Shown in pieces: positions 1-8,946 of a stretch of DNA of 64,000 nt (position 1 is its first letter; the number at the start of each line of letters is the position of its first letter). This DNA comes from Acidihalobacter aeolianus. GTDB lineage: Bacteria; Pseudomonadota; Gammaproteobacteria; DSM-5130; Acidihalobacteraceae. The translations under genes were made by a program, and so were the position numbers. Under the pieces are notes generated by a model, which was not told the origin of the DNA, did not search any database, and saw nothing but the letters and a program-made list of their open reading frames with translations. The stretch is from assembly GCF_001753165.1 (NCBI RefSeq), contig NZ_CP017448.1, forward strand, positions 762,462-826,461, in the 5' to 3' direction.

Positions 1-842
<842 letters not shown>

Positions 843-1676
843 TTAGACGGCGATGGGCCACACCGGTGTGGGTCGGATGGGATCATGCGGTTCGTGGTTG
901 TCGCTCTGTGCGAGCAGGTAGTCGAGCATGATTCCGGCCAGGCGTTCGTGTTGTCCCGCCAGCCCGCGATGGCCGAACAGGCGGTTGAATTCGAACACGT
1001 AAGGGTGTCCGCCAACCATGGCGATGTCGAAGCCGGCATGGTCGATGCCGAGCGTGTGAGAGAGGTTGAGAGCCAGTGCGAGGGCCGCTTCGGGTACCGG
1101 TGCGCTGCCGACCGAGCCGCCGCATGCGAGGTTGTTGTGGAAGCCATCGGGCGACTGCAGTCGCCAGAACGCGGTCACGACCTGGCCGGCCACGACCACC
1201 ACGCGCAGATCGCGGTCGATCGGCAGGTGTTCCTGCACGTAGAGTGTCGGGGTCAGGTCGAGGTAGTCCTCCCAGTCCTGGCGGGTGGAGACGAGAAACA
1301 CGCCCTGGCCCATGCTGCTGCGCGGAATCTTGGCGACGAAGGGGCGCGGCAGGGCCTCCCACAGGCATTCGGCTTCCTCGCGGGTGTTGGCTGCGATGCG
1401 GGTGTCGGGAACATGTTGCGGCGCCACCCCGAGAAAGGCGCGCGTCATCTCGATTTTGTCGTGGCCGAGCAGGTAACTCGCCAGGCTGGGGAAGATGCGC
1501 TTGCGCAGGCCAAAGACGAGCGTGCCGAGCTGCCAGTATTCCGGGAACAGCAGCCAGTCGGCGGCCTCTACCGTTTCACGTTCGCGCAGGAAATGCTCGG
1601 GCTTGACGTAACGTGCGTCGGGGAGCCGAAGGGTGCGGAAGGCATCGAAGGTGACGAGCCGCATGGAACGCTGCAT
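843..1676 (-). CDS. ATP-grasp domain protein (RimK/glutathione-synthetase-like fold)
   Basis: A 277-residue protein with ATP-grasp features: a lysine-containing strand (RPFVAKIPRS) followed by a glycine-containing loop (SSMGQGVF) near residues 111-125, the nucleotide-binding YVQEHLP stretch near 145, the DLRVVVV strand, and the metal-binding end FEFNRLFG near 230. ATP-grasp enzymes form carboxylate-amine or carboxylate-thiol bonds through acyl phosphates; the substrate here cannot be read from sequence. The ATG at 1676 is preceded by no clear ribosome binding site; an ATG four codons later is an alternative. A TATAAT hexamer lies 16 bp upstream. The next gene on that side, a diguanylate cyclase, is divergent, so this appears to be a single-gene unit. 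Confidence 0.75.
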   Translation of the reverse strand: MQRSMRLVTFDAFRTLRLPDARYVKPEHFLRERETVEAADWLLFPEYWQLGTLVFGLRKRIFPSLASYLLGHDKIEMTRAFLGVAPQHVPDTRIAANTREEAECLWEALPRPFVAKIPRSSMGQGVFLVSTRQDWEDYLDLTPTLYVQEHLPIDRDLRVVVVAGQVVTAFWRLQSPDGFHNNLACGGSVGSAPVPEAALALALNLSHTLGIDHAGFDIAMVGGHPYVFEFNRLFGHRGLAGQHERLAGIMLDYLLAQSDNHEPHDPIRPTPVWPIAV

Positions 1677-1691
1677 GGGTGAAGGTGCGCG

Positions 1692-1697
1692 ATTATA
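1692..1697 (-). promoter_or_regulatory. -10 hexamer TATAAT for the ATP-grasp gene
   Basis: On the minus strand TATAAT ends 16 nt before the ATG at 1676. The matching -35 region is poor (TTCCAA at 18 bp). It would give a very short leader. Confidence 0.45.
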
Positions 1698-1826
1698 CTT
1701 GGCGCTCGGGTGGGATTGGAATGGTGGCCAGAGACCAATCTCGCGGACTTAAGTCTACAGGCCTGAGCGCGCATGCCGCTTGCGATGTCGCTTGCTGGAA
1801 GCTCGGAAGGTGTGCTGAGGAACCGA

Positions 1827-2927
1827 ATGACCCGGAACTCGATTCACGACTTGGCGCGTGAACTGAACGAGAGCGACGAGTTCGTCAGAACCAAGATCCG
1901 CTTCATCACCATCGCCACTGTCATTGGCGTGGTTGTGGCGTTGCTCATGAGTTATCTCGAACTGCAGCACGGTGCCTGGTTCCGCGCCCTGCCGGCCGCC
2001 TTGTTCCCGTTGTTTGCGCCTCCGTTGGTGTTTCATATGTATCACGGAAGGCGCGCCTACCAGCAGGGGCTGGTCGGTTTTGCGGTGCTGGTGGCGATAC
2101 AGCAGATCCTGGGGGCGGCGGTCACGCTGAACGACGTCGAGGCATTGATCTGGTTTCCGATCTTTCCGCTGACCTACGTCCTGCTGCTCGGTCACGAACG
2201 GGCGCTGCGCTGGAATGCCGTGATTATGGTGTTCCTGTGCCTGGGCTATGCGCTGTTTCCCCAAATCAATCACGGACTCAATCCACTGCCGTTGCCGCTG
2301 TTCGGCTCGGCCCTGCTGGCCTACGCCATGTCGATGCTGCTGTCGTGGCAGTCGCATCGGGAGTTGAGTTACTACCATCGGCGGCTGTACGCGCAGGCGA
2401 GCTATGACGCGTTGACCGGGGCGATGATGCGCGAGCCTGGCCTGGAGGTGTTGGGACGGCAGATGGCGCAGGTGGATCGGCGTCCTGAATCCGGGTTGTG
2501 CGTGGCGCTGCTGGACCTGGATGACTTCAAGCGGATCAACGACGAGGACGGACACCTGGCGGGTGACCGGGTGTTGGTCGAGGTGGCTGCTGCACTGCGT
2601 GGGCAGATTCGTCAGGGCGACTATCTGGTGCGCTTGGGCGGGGAGGAGTTCCTGCTGCTGTTTCCGGGCATGGGCACGGATGGCGCGCACGGCATGTCGG
2701 AGCAGCTGCGCGCGCGTATCCCAGAGGTGACGACGGGCCTGAGCGCACGTCCGGTGACGGCGAGTATCGGGCTGACACGCTATCGCCCGGGCGAGAGCGT
2801 GGGGCAGCTGCTGGGGCGTGCGGACGAGTTGATGTATGCGGCCAAAACCACCGGCAAGAACCGGATCTGCTGTGAGGATGCGGGCGGTGCAGAAGTCGGG
2901 TTCGCGCTGCCAGGGCAGACCGGATGA
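1827..2927 (+). CDS. Membrane diguanylate cyclase (GGDEF), first of a tandem pair
   Basis: Makes cyclic di-GMP from two GTP. The N-terminal part (residues about 25-180) is a run of hydrophobic segments, about six membrane spans with short loops and no recognised ligand-binding domain. The C-terminal part is a GGDEF domain with an intact GGEEF signature at residues 271-275 and an RxxD inhibitory site (RQGD) five residues before it, so product inhibition is expected. The ATG at 1827 is chosen because GAGG lies 6 nt upstream; an in-frame ATG at 1773 lacks such a site. The stop overlaps the next start (ATGA), so the two cyclases are translationally coupled. Its catalytic domain is identical at DNA level to most of that of the next gene. 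Confidence 0.9.
   Translation: MTRNSIHDLARELNESDEFVRTKIRFITIATVIGVVVALLMSYLELQHGAWFRALPAALFPLFAPPLVFHMYHGRRAYQQGLVGFAVLVAIQQILGAAVTLNDVEALIWFPIFPLTYVLLLGHERALRWNAVIMVFLCLGYALFPQINHGLNPLPLPLFGSALLAYAMSMLLSWQSHRELSYYHRRLYAQASYDALTGAMMREPGLEVLGRQMAQVDRRPESGLCVALLDLDDFKRINDEDGHLAGDRVLVEVAAALRGQIRQGDYLVRLGGEEFLLLFPGMGTDGAHGMSEQLRARIPEVTTGLSARPVTASIGLTRYRPGESVGQLLGRADELMYAAKTTGKNRICCEDAGGAEVGFALPGQTG
2392..2818 (+). repeat. 427-bp direct repeat, copy 1 (GGDEF domain)
   Basis: By eye every base matches the copy at 3495-3921 (offset 1,103 bp), including third codon positions. Just outside, the two genes differ in sequence at both ends: 2819 onwards has scattered silent changes, and before 2392 the codons are unrelated. 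Confidence 0.95.
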
Positions 2928-4006
2928 CATTGCCGGAGAAGGGTGGCAGGCACAGCCCAGCTGAGGCCGCTGAGGATAGTGAATATTCCGCTGCCAGAAT
3001 GCGTTTTCTGTATGTCGGCGTGACCCTGGGTACGATCGCCTCGCTGATCATGTTCTACGTGGATTTGCGCCATGGTCAACACGACTGGGCGCTGAGCAGT
3101 CTTCTGTTCCCTGCCTGCGCGCCGCCCTTGCTCTATTGGATGCGCCGTGGCTCGGTTGCTGCAGGAAAGGCGCAGAGCGGGATGGCGCTGCTGATCGCCA
3201 TAGCCTTGGTGGGCGGTGCTCTGGCGTCGCTGAATACGGAAATCCTGTTGGTCTGGATCCCCGTGCTCCCGTTGGCCTTCGTGTTCCTGCTCGGGCACGC
3301 ACGCGCCATGGGTTGGGTCGTCTGGACCCTGATGGGCGTGATCGTGGCCTATACGTTGTTCCCCTTGTTCCATCGAGGCGAGGCGCCGGTTTCCCTGCTG
3401 TTGTTCGTCATCTCGCTGCTGGCCGCCGGCGTTTCCATCCTGCTGTCGTGGCAGCACCATCGCGAACTCGGGGTGTATCAACGCTATCTGCGCACGCAGG
3501 CGAGCTATGACGCGTTGACCGGGGCGATGATGCGCGAGCCTGGCCTGGAGGTGTTGGGACGGCAGATGGCGCAGGTGGATCGGCGTCCTGAATCCGGGTT
3601 GTGCGTGGCGCTGCTGGACCTGGATGACTTCAAGCGGATCAACGACGAGGACGGACACCTGGCGGGTGACCGGGTGTTGGTCGAGGTGGCTGCTGCACTG
3701 CGTGGGCAGATTCGTCAGGGCGACTATCTGGTGCGCTTGGGCGGGGAGGAGTTCCTGCTGCTGTTTCCGGGCATGGGCACGGATGGCGCGCACGGCATGT
3801 CGGAGCAGCTGCGCGCGCGTATCCCAGAGGTGACGACGGGCCTGAGCGCACGTCCGGTGACGGCGAGTATCGGGCTGACACGCTATCGCCCGGGCGAGAG
3901 CGTGGGGCAGCTGCTGGGGCGGGCAGACGAGCTGATGTACGCGGCCAAAACCACCGGCAAGAACCGGATCTGCCATGATGGTGACGTCCCGCCTGACGCC
4001 GATTAG
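2924..4006 (+). CDS. Membrane diguanylate cyclase (GGDEF), second of a tandem pair
   Basis: A 360-residue paralogue of the preceding gene. It has about six hydrophobic N-terminal segments (residues about 27-180) that resemble the partner only distantly, followed by a GGDEF domain with GGEEF and the upstream RQGD inhibitory site. The start is the ATG at 2924, inside the ATGA overlap with the previous stop codon. Sensor halves differ while enzymatic halves are the same, so the two probably answer different membrane signals with the same output. After its stop comes a promoter-like TATAAT and the separated 5' end of the LOV-GGDEF-EAL gene. Confidence 0.9.
   Translation: MTLPEKGGRHSPAEAAEDSEYSAARMRFLYVGVTLGTIASLIMFYVDLRHGQHDWALSSLLFPACAPPLLYWMRRGSVAAGKAQSGMALLIAIALVGGALASLNTEILLVWIPVLPLAFVFLLGHARAMGWVVWTLMGVIVAYTLFPLFHRGEAPVSLLLFVISLLAAGVSILLSWQHHRELGVYQRYLRTQASYDALTGAMMREPGLEVLGRQMAQVDRRPESGLCVALLDLDDFKRINDEDGHLAGDRVLVEVAAALRGQIRQGDYLVRLGGEEFLLLFPGMGTDGAHGMSEQLRARIPEVTTGLSARPVTASIGLTRYRPGESVGQLLGRADELMYAAKTTGKNRICHDGDVPPDAD
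3495..3921 (+). repeat. 427-bp direct repeat, copy 2 (GGDEF domain)
   Basis: Partner of 2392-2818. The repeat ends at 3921; at 3922-3943 a few silent differences appear before identity resumes for the last codons of the domain. Confidence 0.95.
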
Positions 4007-4037
4007 CGGCATACTGATCCATATTCCCGCTGAGGTT

Positions 4038-4043
4038 TATAAT
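4038..4043 (+). promoter_or_regulatory. Orphaned -10 hexamer TATAAT of the split LOV-GGDEF-EAL gene
   Basis: A perfect TATAAT lies about 97 bp before the ancestral ATG at 4140; the -35 region (CTGATC, 18-bp spacing) is weak. After the nested insertions this promoter lies 9 kb from the body of its gene. Confidence 0.4.
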
Positions 4044-4071
4044 GCCCCTGGAATCCGGGCGAGTTCAGGGG

Positions 4072-4083
4072 GGGGCGCGCCCC
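4072..4083. terminator. GC-only palindrome GGGGCGCGCCCC followed by T-rich bases
   Basis: A 12-bp perfect palindrome, followed a few bases later by a short T run at 4089-4092. It could end the cyclase operon or act in the leader of the disrupted gene. The short loop makes a classical terminator uncertain. Confidence 0.3.
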
Positions 4084-4139
4084 GCAGATTTTGGGAAACG
4101 CGGGCGAACACAAGGCGAGCGTACGGGCGAAATTTACGC

Positions 4140-4164
4140 ATGAGCGACGGTTCGAGTGATCTAG
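4140..4164 (+). pseudogene. Detached first eight codons of the LOV-GGDEF-EAL gene
   Basis: ATG at 4140 encodes MSDGSSDL and then meets the CTAG where the IS5-family element begins. Joining 4140-4164 to 13176 onwards, keeping one CTAG copy, reads MSDGSSDLGGLIRSLEP without a break and in the frame of the large downstream gene. This is therefore the original start of that gene. Confidence 0.85.
4161..4164. repeat. Target site duplication CTAG, left copy (IS5-family)
   Basis: CTAG directly abuts the left inverted repeat; the other copy is at 13172-13175. It fits the YTAR target preference known for IS5-type elements. Confidence 0.85.
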
Positions 4165-4198
4165 GGCCTGTTCACATTAATTTTGATATAATTGCTGC

Positions 4199-4268
4199 AT
4201 GGAAATTACCTTGCAGCAGTACAAAATCATCGAGCCCTTGTTGCCGCTTCCGCGAGGCAATATAAAAA
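4199..4268 (+). pseudogene. IS5-family transposase, 5' piece
   Basis: The ATG at 4199, 34 bp inside the left end, opens MEITLQQY and continues through PLLPLPRGNIK, the usual N-terminus of IS5 transposases. The frame is then cut by the ISL3-type transposon at 4269. The continuation is at 12470. Confidence 0.85.
4261..4268. repeat. 8-bp target site duplication TATAAAAA, left copy
   Basis: Identical to 12462-12469 on the far side of the transposon. Eight base pairs is the duplication length typical of the ISL3 family. Confidence 0.92.
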
Positions 4269-4283
4269 GGCTATTTGCATTCT
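4269..4283. repeat. Left terminal inverted repeat of the ISL3-type transposon
   Basis: GGCTATTTGCATTCT, the exact reverse complement of 12447-12461. It starts with GG as ISL3 ends usually do. Confidence 0.93.
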
Positions 4284-4415
4284 AGGGTTGGAATCCAACC
4301 GTTCTGACCCTGGATTATTGGTCAGGTCAAATGCAGCCTCTGGTTGGATTTCTCTGTTTTCACTGCCTCACCAGAATCTAACATTGGTTGGATTCTCTGA
4401 CGCAACTCTCTCGCG
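4284..4415. other. Left subterminal region with three GGTTGGA(A/T)T copies
   Basis: Noncoding end between the inverted repeat and the transposase stop. GGTTGGAAT at 4286-4294 forms a palindrome with the following bases (GGTTGGAATCCAACC). GGTTGGATT recurs at 4342-4350 and 4386-4394, each followed by a TCTCTG-like motif. These may be transposase binding sites; that is inference from position and repetition. Confidence 0.5.
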
Positions 4416-5684
4416 CTAATCCAGCTCACCACTCTCTGCCTGTTTCAACAACGTCGGAATGTGCGGCCCATATTCCACCTTGCCGTGACCTGCTCGAATA
4501 CCACTGCCGACCTTGCGGGCTTCTTTGGAGTACAACGTCTTTGCCCGAATGATGGGGTAGCTATAACCCCGACCTAACCGGTTGGACATCTTGATCAGAC
4601 CGTTGAGCCCTTCGGTGTAACCATTAGTGATCGGGAATGGTGCATCCCAGTAGGCAAAGATGTCGTCGTAATGGTTGTGAACCGTTTTGGCCAGCTTCTT
4701 GAATGCCACTAGCCCTTGGTCTGGCAAGCTGTTCTCCCAGGCTTCAAAGGCATTCTGAGCATTCTGCTTGTCGAGTTCATCGTAGATGCAGAAGAAGGCT
4801 TCCTTGAAATCATAGGCTACGGCAAGCTCAGGGATCGCCTGCTTCACGACTTCCAGCGCCTTTTGTTCTGCGGGCGTCAGGTTACCGGGCCGCTTCAGGG
4901 TGAGCCAGCGAATGGATTTTTTGACGTAAATCCGGTCTTCTTTGCTTAACTGAGCCTGATAGTTCTTGCGCTCAACTTCCAGCGCTTCGGAGGCCATTTT
5001 AACGACATGGAACTTGTCGATCACCAGTTTGGCGTTGGGCAGGTATTGAGCAAAAGAACGCTTGAAGGGCCGCCACATATCAGTACAGACCCATTCCACC
5101 TTGTCAGCGTCCGGCAGCGCCTTGAAGAATGGCTTCAGATGCTCCTGGGTCCGGTGCTCTAACATATCGAAGACGTTGTTGGTTGCCAGGTTGGTGATTA
5201 CACAGCGATACCCACCGGCGAGGTTCACTTCGTCGATACCCATAATAACGGGGGTTTCGTAGCGAACGGTTTGCGATAGTTCGTTTATCAGGTCGTGGGC
5301 AATATTCTTGACAGTATTCACCGCCACGCCAGTTTGCTCGGCTAAAGCATGGAAGGTGGTTCCCAGGCACTGTTGCCGAATGACATCGACCAGCCGCTTG
5401 GTGGCTCTCCGTTTGTCATCCAGAAAACTCAATTCGGGCATCGACATTTTGCCGCACGACTCACAGCGAAAGCGCGGGCGCTGAACTTCAAGACGGACAG
5501 GCTGCATGTACAACGGCGTGTCCATGAACTTGTTTTTGCGCGTGCCGTGTTTGTGCATAGGGATGTTGCAGTCCCCGCATAGCGGTACCTCGACCGTTTC
5601 CGGCTTGGCAACGATCACAAGGCCCTTGCTCTCATGGCGCATATCCACCGGTTTTATGCCGGGCAGATTCAGCAGGTCAAGCAT
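4416..5684 (-). CDS. ISL3-family transposase
   Basis: A 422-residue DDE transposase. The N-terminal zinc-finger part has the pairs CGDC near residue 36 and CESC near residue 76, followed by a helix-turn-helix around 110-150. The catalytic part shows the first Asp in GIDEVNLAGG, the second in CTDMWRPF and the Glu in GYTEGLNGLIK, followed by the usual C-terminal NRLGRGYSY stretch. The start is the ATG at 5684, whose next codons (LDLLNLPG) match family N-termini. Upstream codons in the same frame only shadow the end of hsdR. It begins 4 nt after the hsdR stop and has no visible promoter of its own, so it should be co-transcribed with the restriction operon. Confidence 0.93.
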   Translation of the reverse strand: MLDLLNLPGIKPVDMRHESKGLVIVAKPETVEVPLCGDCNIPMHKHGTRKNKFMDTPLYMQPVRLEVQRPRFRCESCGKMSMPELSFLDDKRRATKRLVDVIRQQCLGTTFHALAEQTGVAVNTVKNIAHDLINELSQTVRYETPVIMGIDEVNLAGGYRCVITNLATNNVFDMLEHRTQEHLKPFFKALPDADKVEWVCTDMWRPFKRSFAQYLPNAKLVIDKFHVVKMASEALEVERKNYQAQLSKEDRIYVKKSIRWLTLKRPGNLTPAEQKALEVVKQAIPELAVAYDFKEAFFCIYDELDKQNAQNAFEAWENSLPDQGLVAFKKLAKTVHNHYDDIFAYWDAPFPITNGYTEGLNGLIKMSNRLGRGYSYPIIRAKTLYSKEARKVGSGIRAGHGKVEYGPHIPTLLKQAESGELD

Positions 5685-5688
5685 CGGC

Positions 5689-8600
5689 TTAATCCATATC
5701 CAGGTCGATGTCTTGGCCTTCGCGCAGCAGGTCATACACCACGTCAACCAATGCGGCCATGCCCTGACGATCAGACTTGAGCACCTGGGTGGCTAGCTTC
5801 TGGTGGCTGGACAAAGCACGTACGACCGCTTGCTGAACAGCGCCGGGCAAGTTGCCTTTCATGGCCTGTTCGCGGGTGTTACTTTCCACCTGAGCCATCA
5901 CCACATCGCTTTCACCGGCGATTGAAAAGATCTGATTCACGAAGGCCACCTGATCCTGAATCGGCGTTGCCTCACCAAACAGGCTGTTGAGCCGCTCAAT
6001 AATCTCTTTGACGAATTTCGGCTTGTCGCCTGCCACACCACCACCGCCTGCACCTACCGGTTGCAGTACCGGGGTTTCGCCTTCGTCCTCCGCGTTATCT
6101 GAACGAGCATTGATGTCGAAACCGGTGAGCACCAGGCCGGTCAAGTCCACGGTTTCAGGTGCTTCGTGCAATAGACGCTTTTGCAATAGCTTGGCGAAGG
6201 CGGCGAAGTTCTCCAGCTCCGGGTCGCCAAAATCAATCAGTTGGGCGATATAGGAGTAGGTACGACAAAAACGCCCCAAATCCGACTTGAAGCCAATCAG
6301 TGCCTTGATTTGCTCGGCGTACTCATCCTGATGGTGGTCAGCAGACTTCATGCCCGCCTCATCACCCTTGGCGCGGGCCTTCTCAAAAGCCGCCTCCCAG
6401 GTCGCCATGCCATCGCGCAGCATCTTCATCTTGTCGTTATACAAGGCCGTCGCTCCAGCAGTGGCGGCATACAGCGCCTTGTGCTGTGGCGATTTGGTAT
6501 GGGTGATATCGCGGATGGTCTTGAAGCGTGCTTCCTTGAACGCAGCCAAGTCCTTCTCGTCATACAGGCCGTGCTCGTCCAAGCGCTCCTTGATCTCGTA
6601 GACCACATTGAGGTCTTGCACTTCGTCGATGTGAGCGCCCTTGTCATAGGTGGTAAAGGCCTGACGCACGTTCTCCGGGTCGTTCACAAAGTCGATGATA
6701 AAGACCTCATCCTTACCGGGCGCCGTCCGGTTGAGACGGGAGAAGGTCTGCACAATCTCCACATGGTTGGCGATTTTCTTGTCTACATACATGGCGACCA
6801 GTTTGGGCTGGTCAAAGCCGGTCTGGAACTTGTCGGCCACCAACATCACCCGGTATTCAGGGCGGTCAAAGGCAAAGCGCAAATCCTGCCCTTGGACATC
6901 CGGGTTCATGCTCTGCTCAGTGAACTCTTCGTTCTCATCGACGATAAACACATCGTCCTTATACTCACCGTCATCCTGGTGCATCACCTGCTTACCGGTC
7001 ATCTTGCCGGAGAAGGCCACCAGTGAATGAATAAAGCCGTACTCGCTGTGCTGCTCGATATAGCGGTCAAACGCCTTCTTGTAGCGAATGGCGGCGGCAC
7101 GGGAGCTGGTGACCACCATGGCCTTGGCCTTGCCATCCAGCCGGTGGGCGACGTTCTTGGTGAAGTGCTCAACGATAAACTGCACCTTTTGGGTCACATT
7201 GGTGGGGTGCAGGGACATCCACTGTGCCAAGGCGCGTTTGGCGGCCTTCCCGCTCACCCGCTTGCTGTCTTCAATCTGCTTGGAAAGGTTGAAGGCCGTT
7301 TTGTAGGGCACATAGCCTTTCAGCACATCGAGAATGAACTTCTCCTCGATGGCCTGGCGCATGGTGTACAGGTGGAAGGCTTGCGGCGGGTTATCGTCCG
7401 AGGCCGGTTGGCTTGGATCGGTCGGGCGACCGAACAGCATCAACGTGGAGTGCTTGGGCGTACCGGTAAAGGCGAAGTAGCTGATATTCTTTGGTCGGGC
7501 GCGGGACTTTTGCAGTTGTTCCAGCAACTCATCCACCGTCATGGTGGACATCTTGCCTTGCCCGCTCATTCCCAGTGCGGCTTGCAGCTTGGCGGCGGTA
7601 GCGCCGGTCTGCGAGTTATGCGCCTCATCAATGATCACCGCAAAGTTTTTCCCTTTCAGGGCTTTGTCAGTGATGATGGCTTCCATTGCATAGGGAAAGG
7701 TCTGGATCGTTACCACCACAATCGGCGTACCAGACAACAGGGCTTCCGAGAGCTGCTTGCTCTTGGACTTGGATGACTTTTGCCGGTCAATGGCGGCGAT
7801 CACGCCAAACTGGTGGTCAATCTGCTTCACCGCATCCTGGAGCTGGCTGTCCAGCACATTGCGGTCGGTGACGATGATCACGCTGTTAAATACCGCATCG
7901 CCGTTATCTTCGCGCAGTTTCACCAAGTCATGGGCCGTCCAAGATATTGTGCTGGTCTTGCCGGAACCGGCGCTGTGGTCACACAGGTAGGTCATGCCTG
8001 CACCGTTTACGCGGGCATCGGCCAGCATCTGGTTCACTGCCGTCCATTGGTGGAAACGTGGGAAAATCAGGGTTTCTTTCTTTGACCAGTTACCCTGAAT
8101 ATCCACCACGTCCTTTTTCTCGATGTAGACAAAACTATGAAAGATACGTAGCCAGGCATCCGGTTGGCAGACTTCCTCCCAAAAGTAGGCTACTGGGTAC
8201 TCCTGGGTGCCATCGGGCTTGACCTCACCGGGCGGGTTGCCCGCATGTACCGTACCGCTTTCGTCCTTGCGACCCTTGTTGAACGGCAGGAAGAACGTAT
8301 TTTCCCCTTCCAGCTTGGTTGCCATCATGATTTCGGAATCGGACATGGCAAAGTGCACCACCGCCCCGCGCTTGAATGTCAGTAGCGGTTCTCTGCGCTT
8401 GGTCTTGGGATCGTAGGGCAAACGGTCATTTCGGTATTGATCCATCGCCGCTTCAGCCGACTGGGTGAAGTCGGTTTTAAGCTCCACCGTCGCCACGGGT
8501 AGGCCGTTGATAAACAGCACCAGATCAATGGCAAATTCACGGGCTGGGTGATACTTCAGCTCCGGCACCACGCGCAGGATATTGGCCTGGTAGCGCTCAA

Positions 8601-8946
8601 TGACTGCTGCATTGCGCTTGTCTTCCGGTGCGGCCTCGGTCATCTCGATCAGGCCACAACCGGCAATGGAAAAGCCCTGGCGCAACACCTGCATGGTGCC
8701 TTGTTTCTCCAGCGCTTTATCCAGCCGCGCCATCAGCACCTCAAGGGTCTTAGCCCCGTTAAGCCGTTCCAGCTTGTCCCACTTTTCCTGCTGGCCGCTG
8801 CTCTTGATCCAGCTTTCCAGGTCTTCGGGGTATACCGCCCGCTCGGTGTCGTAGTGCTGAGTGTCGCCTAGTTTCCAGCCCTGCTCTACCAGCCGGTCGA
8901 TGATGTATTGCTGGAAGTGTTTTTCCTGATGGGCGGATGCCTGCAT
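5689..8946 (-). CDS. hsdR: Type I restriction enzyme subunit R (HsdR)
   Basis: A 1,085-residue motor and nuclease subunit. The N-terminal PD-(D/E)xK nuclease shows Asp141 in FAIDLVL and Glu155/Lys157 in VELKTDF. The superfamily 2 translocase follows, with Walker A (AGSGKT, 326-331), DEAH at 440-443, TGTP at 494-497 and downstream motifs including FDRPEYRVMLVADKFQTGFD. The C-terminal region (about 760-1085) is the assembly part. The length fits the family. The ATG at 8946 overlaps the hsdS stop by one base. The enzyme would cleave DNA lacking the methylation set by HsdM-HsdS. No frameshift or missing key motif is seen, so it looks functional. Confidence 0.95.
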   Translation of the reverse strand: MQASAHQEKHFQQYIIDRLVEQGWKLGDTQHYDTERAVYPEDLESWIKSSGQQEKWDKLERLNGAKTLEVLMARLDKALEKQGTMQVLRQGFSIAGCGLIEMTEAAPEDKRNAAVIERYQANILRVVPELKYHPAREFAIDLVLFINGLPVATVELKTDFTQSAEAAMDQYRNDRLPYDPKTKRREPLLTFKRGAVVHFAMSDSEIMMATKLEGENTFFLPFNKGRKDESGTVHAGNPPGEVKPDGTQEYPVAYFWEEVCQPDAWLRIFHSFVYIEKKDVVDIQGNWSKKETLIFPRFHQWTAVNQMLADARVNGAGMTYLCDHSAGSGKTSTISWTAHDLVKLREDNGDAVFNSVIIVTDRNVLDSQLQDAVKQIDHQFGVIAAIDRQKSSKSKSKQLSEALLSGTPIVVVTIQTFPYAMEAIITDKALKGKNFAVIIDEAHNSQTGATAAKLQAALGMSGQGKMSTMTVDELLEQLQKSRARPKNISYFAFTGTPKHSTLMLFGRPTDPSQPASDDNPPQAFHLYTMRQAIEEKFILDVLKGYVPYKTAFNLSKQIEDSKRVSGKAAKRALAQWMSLHPTNVTQKVQFIVEHFTKNVAHRLDGKAKAMVVTSSRAAAIRYKKAFDRYIEQHSEYGFIHSLVAFSGKMTGKQVMHQDDGEYKDDVFIVDENEEFTEQSMNPDVQGQDLRFAFDRPEYRVMLVADKFQTGFDQPKLVAMYVDKKIANHVEIVQTFSRLNRTAPGKDEVFIIDFVNDPENVRQAFTTYDKGAHIDEVQDLNVVYEIKERLDEHGLYDEKDLAAFKEARFKTIRDITHTKSPQHKALYAATAGATALYNDKMKMLRDGMATWEAAFEKARAKGDEAGMKSADHHQDEYAEQIKALIGFKSDLGRFCRTYSYIAQLIDFGDPELENFAAFAKLLQKRLLHEAPETVDLTGLVLTGFDINARSDNAEDEGETPVLQPVGAGGGGVAGDKPKFVKEIIERLNSLFGEATPIQDQVAFVNQIFSIAGESDVVMAQVESNTREQAMKGNLPGAVQQAVVRALSSHQKLATQVLKSDRQGMAALVDVVYDLLREGQDIDLDMD

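Noticed and set aside
1755-4012. Two long minus-strand open frames (391 and 410 codons) opposite the cyclases
   Set aside because: They mirror the plus-strand genes in another frame, share the duplicated segment, and have Gln/His/Arg-rich composition typical of antisense shadows.
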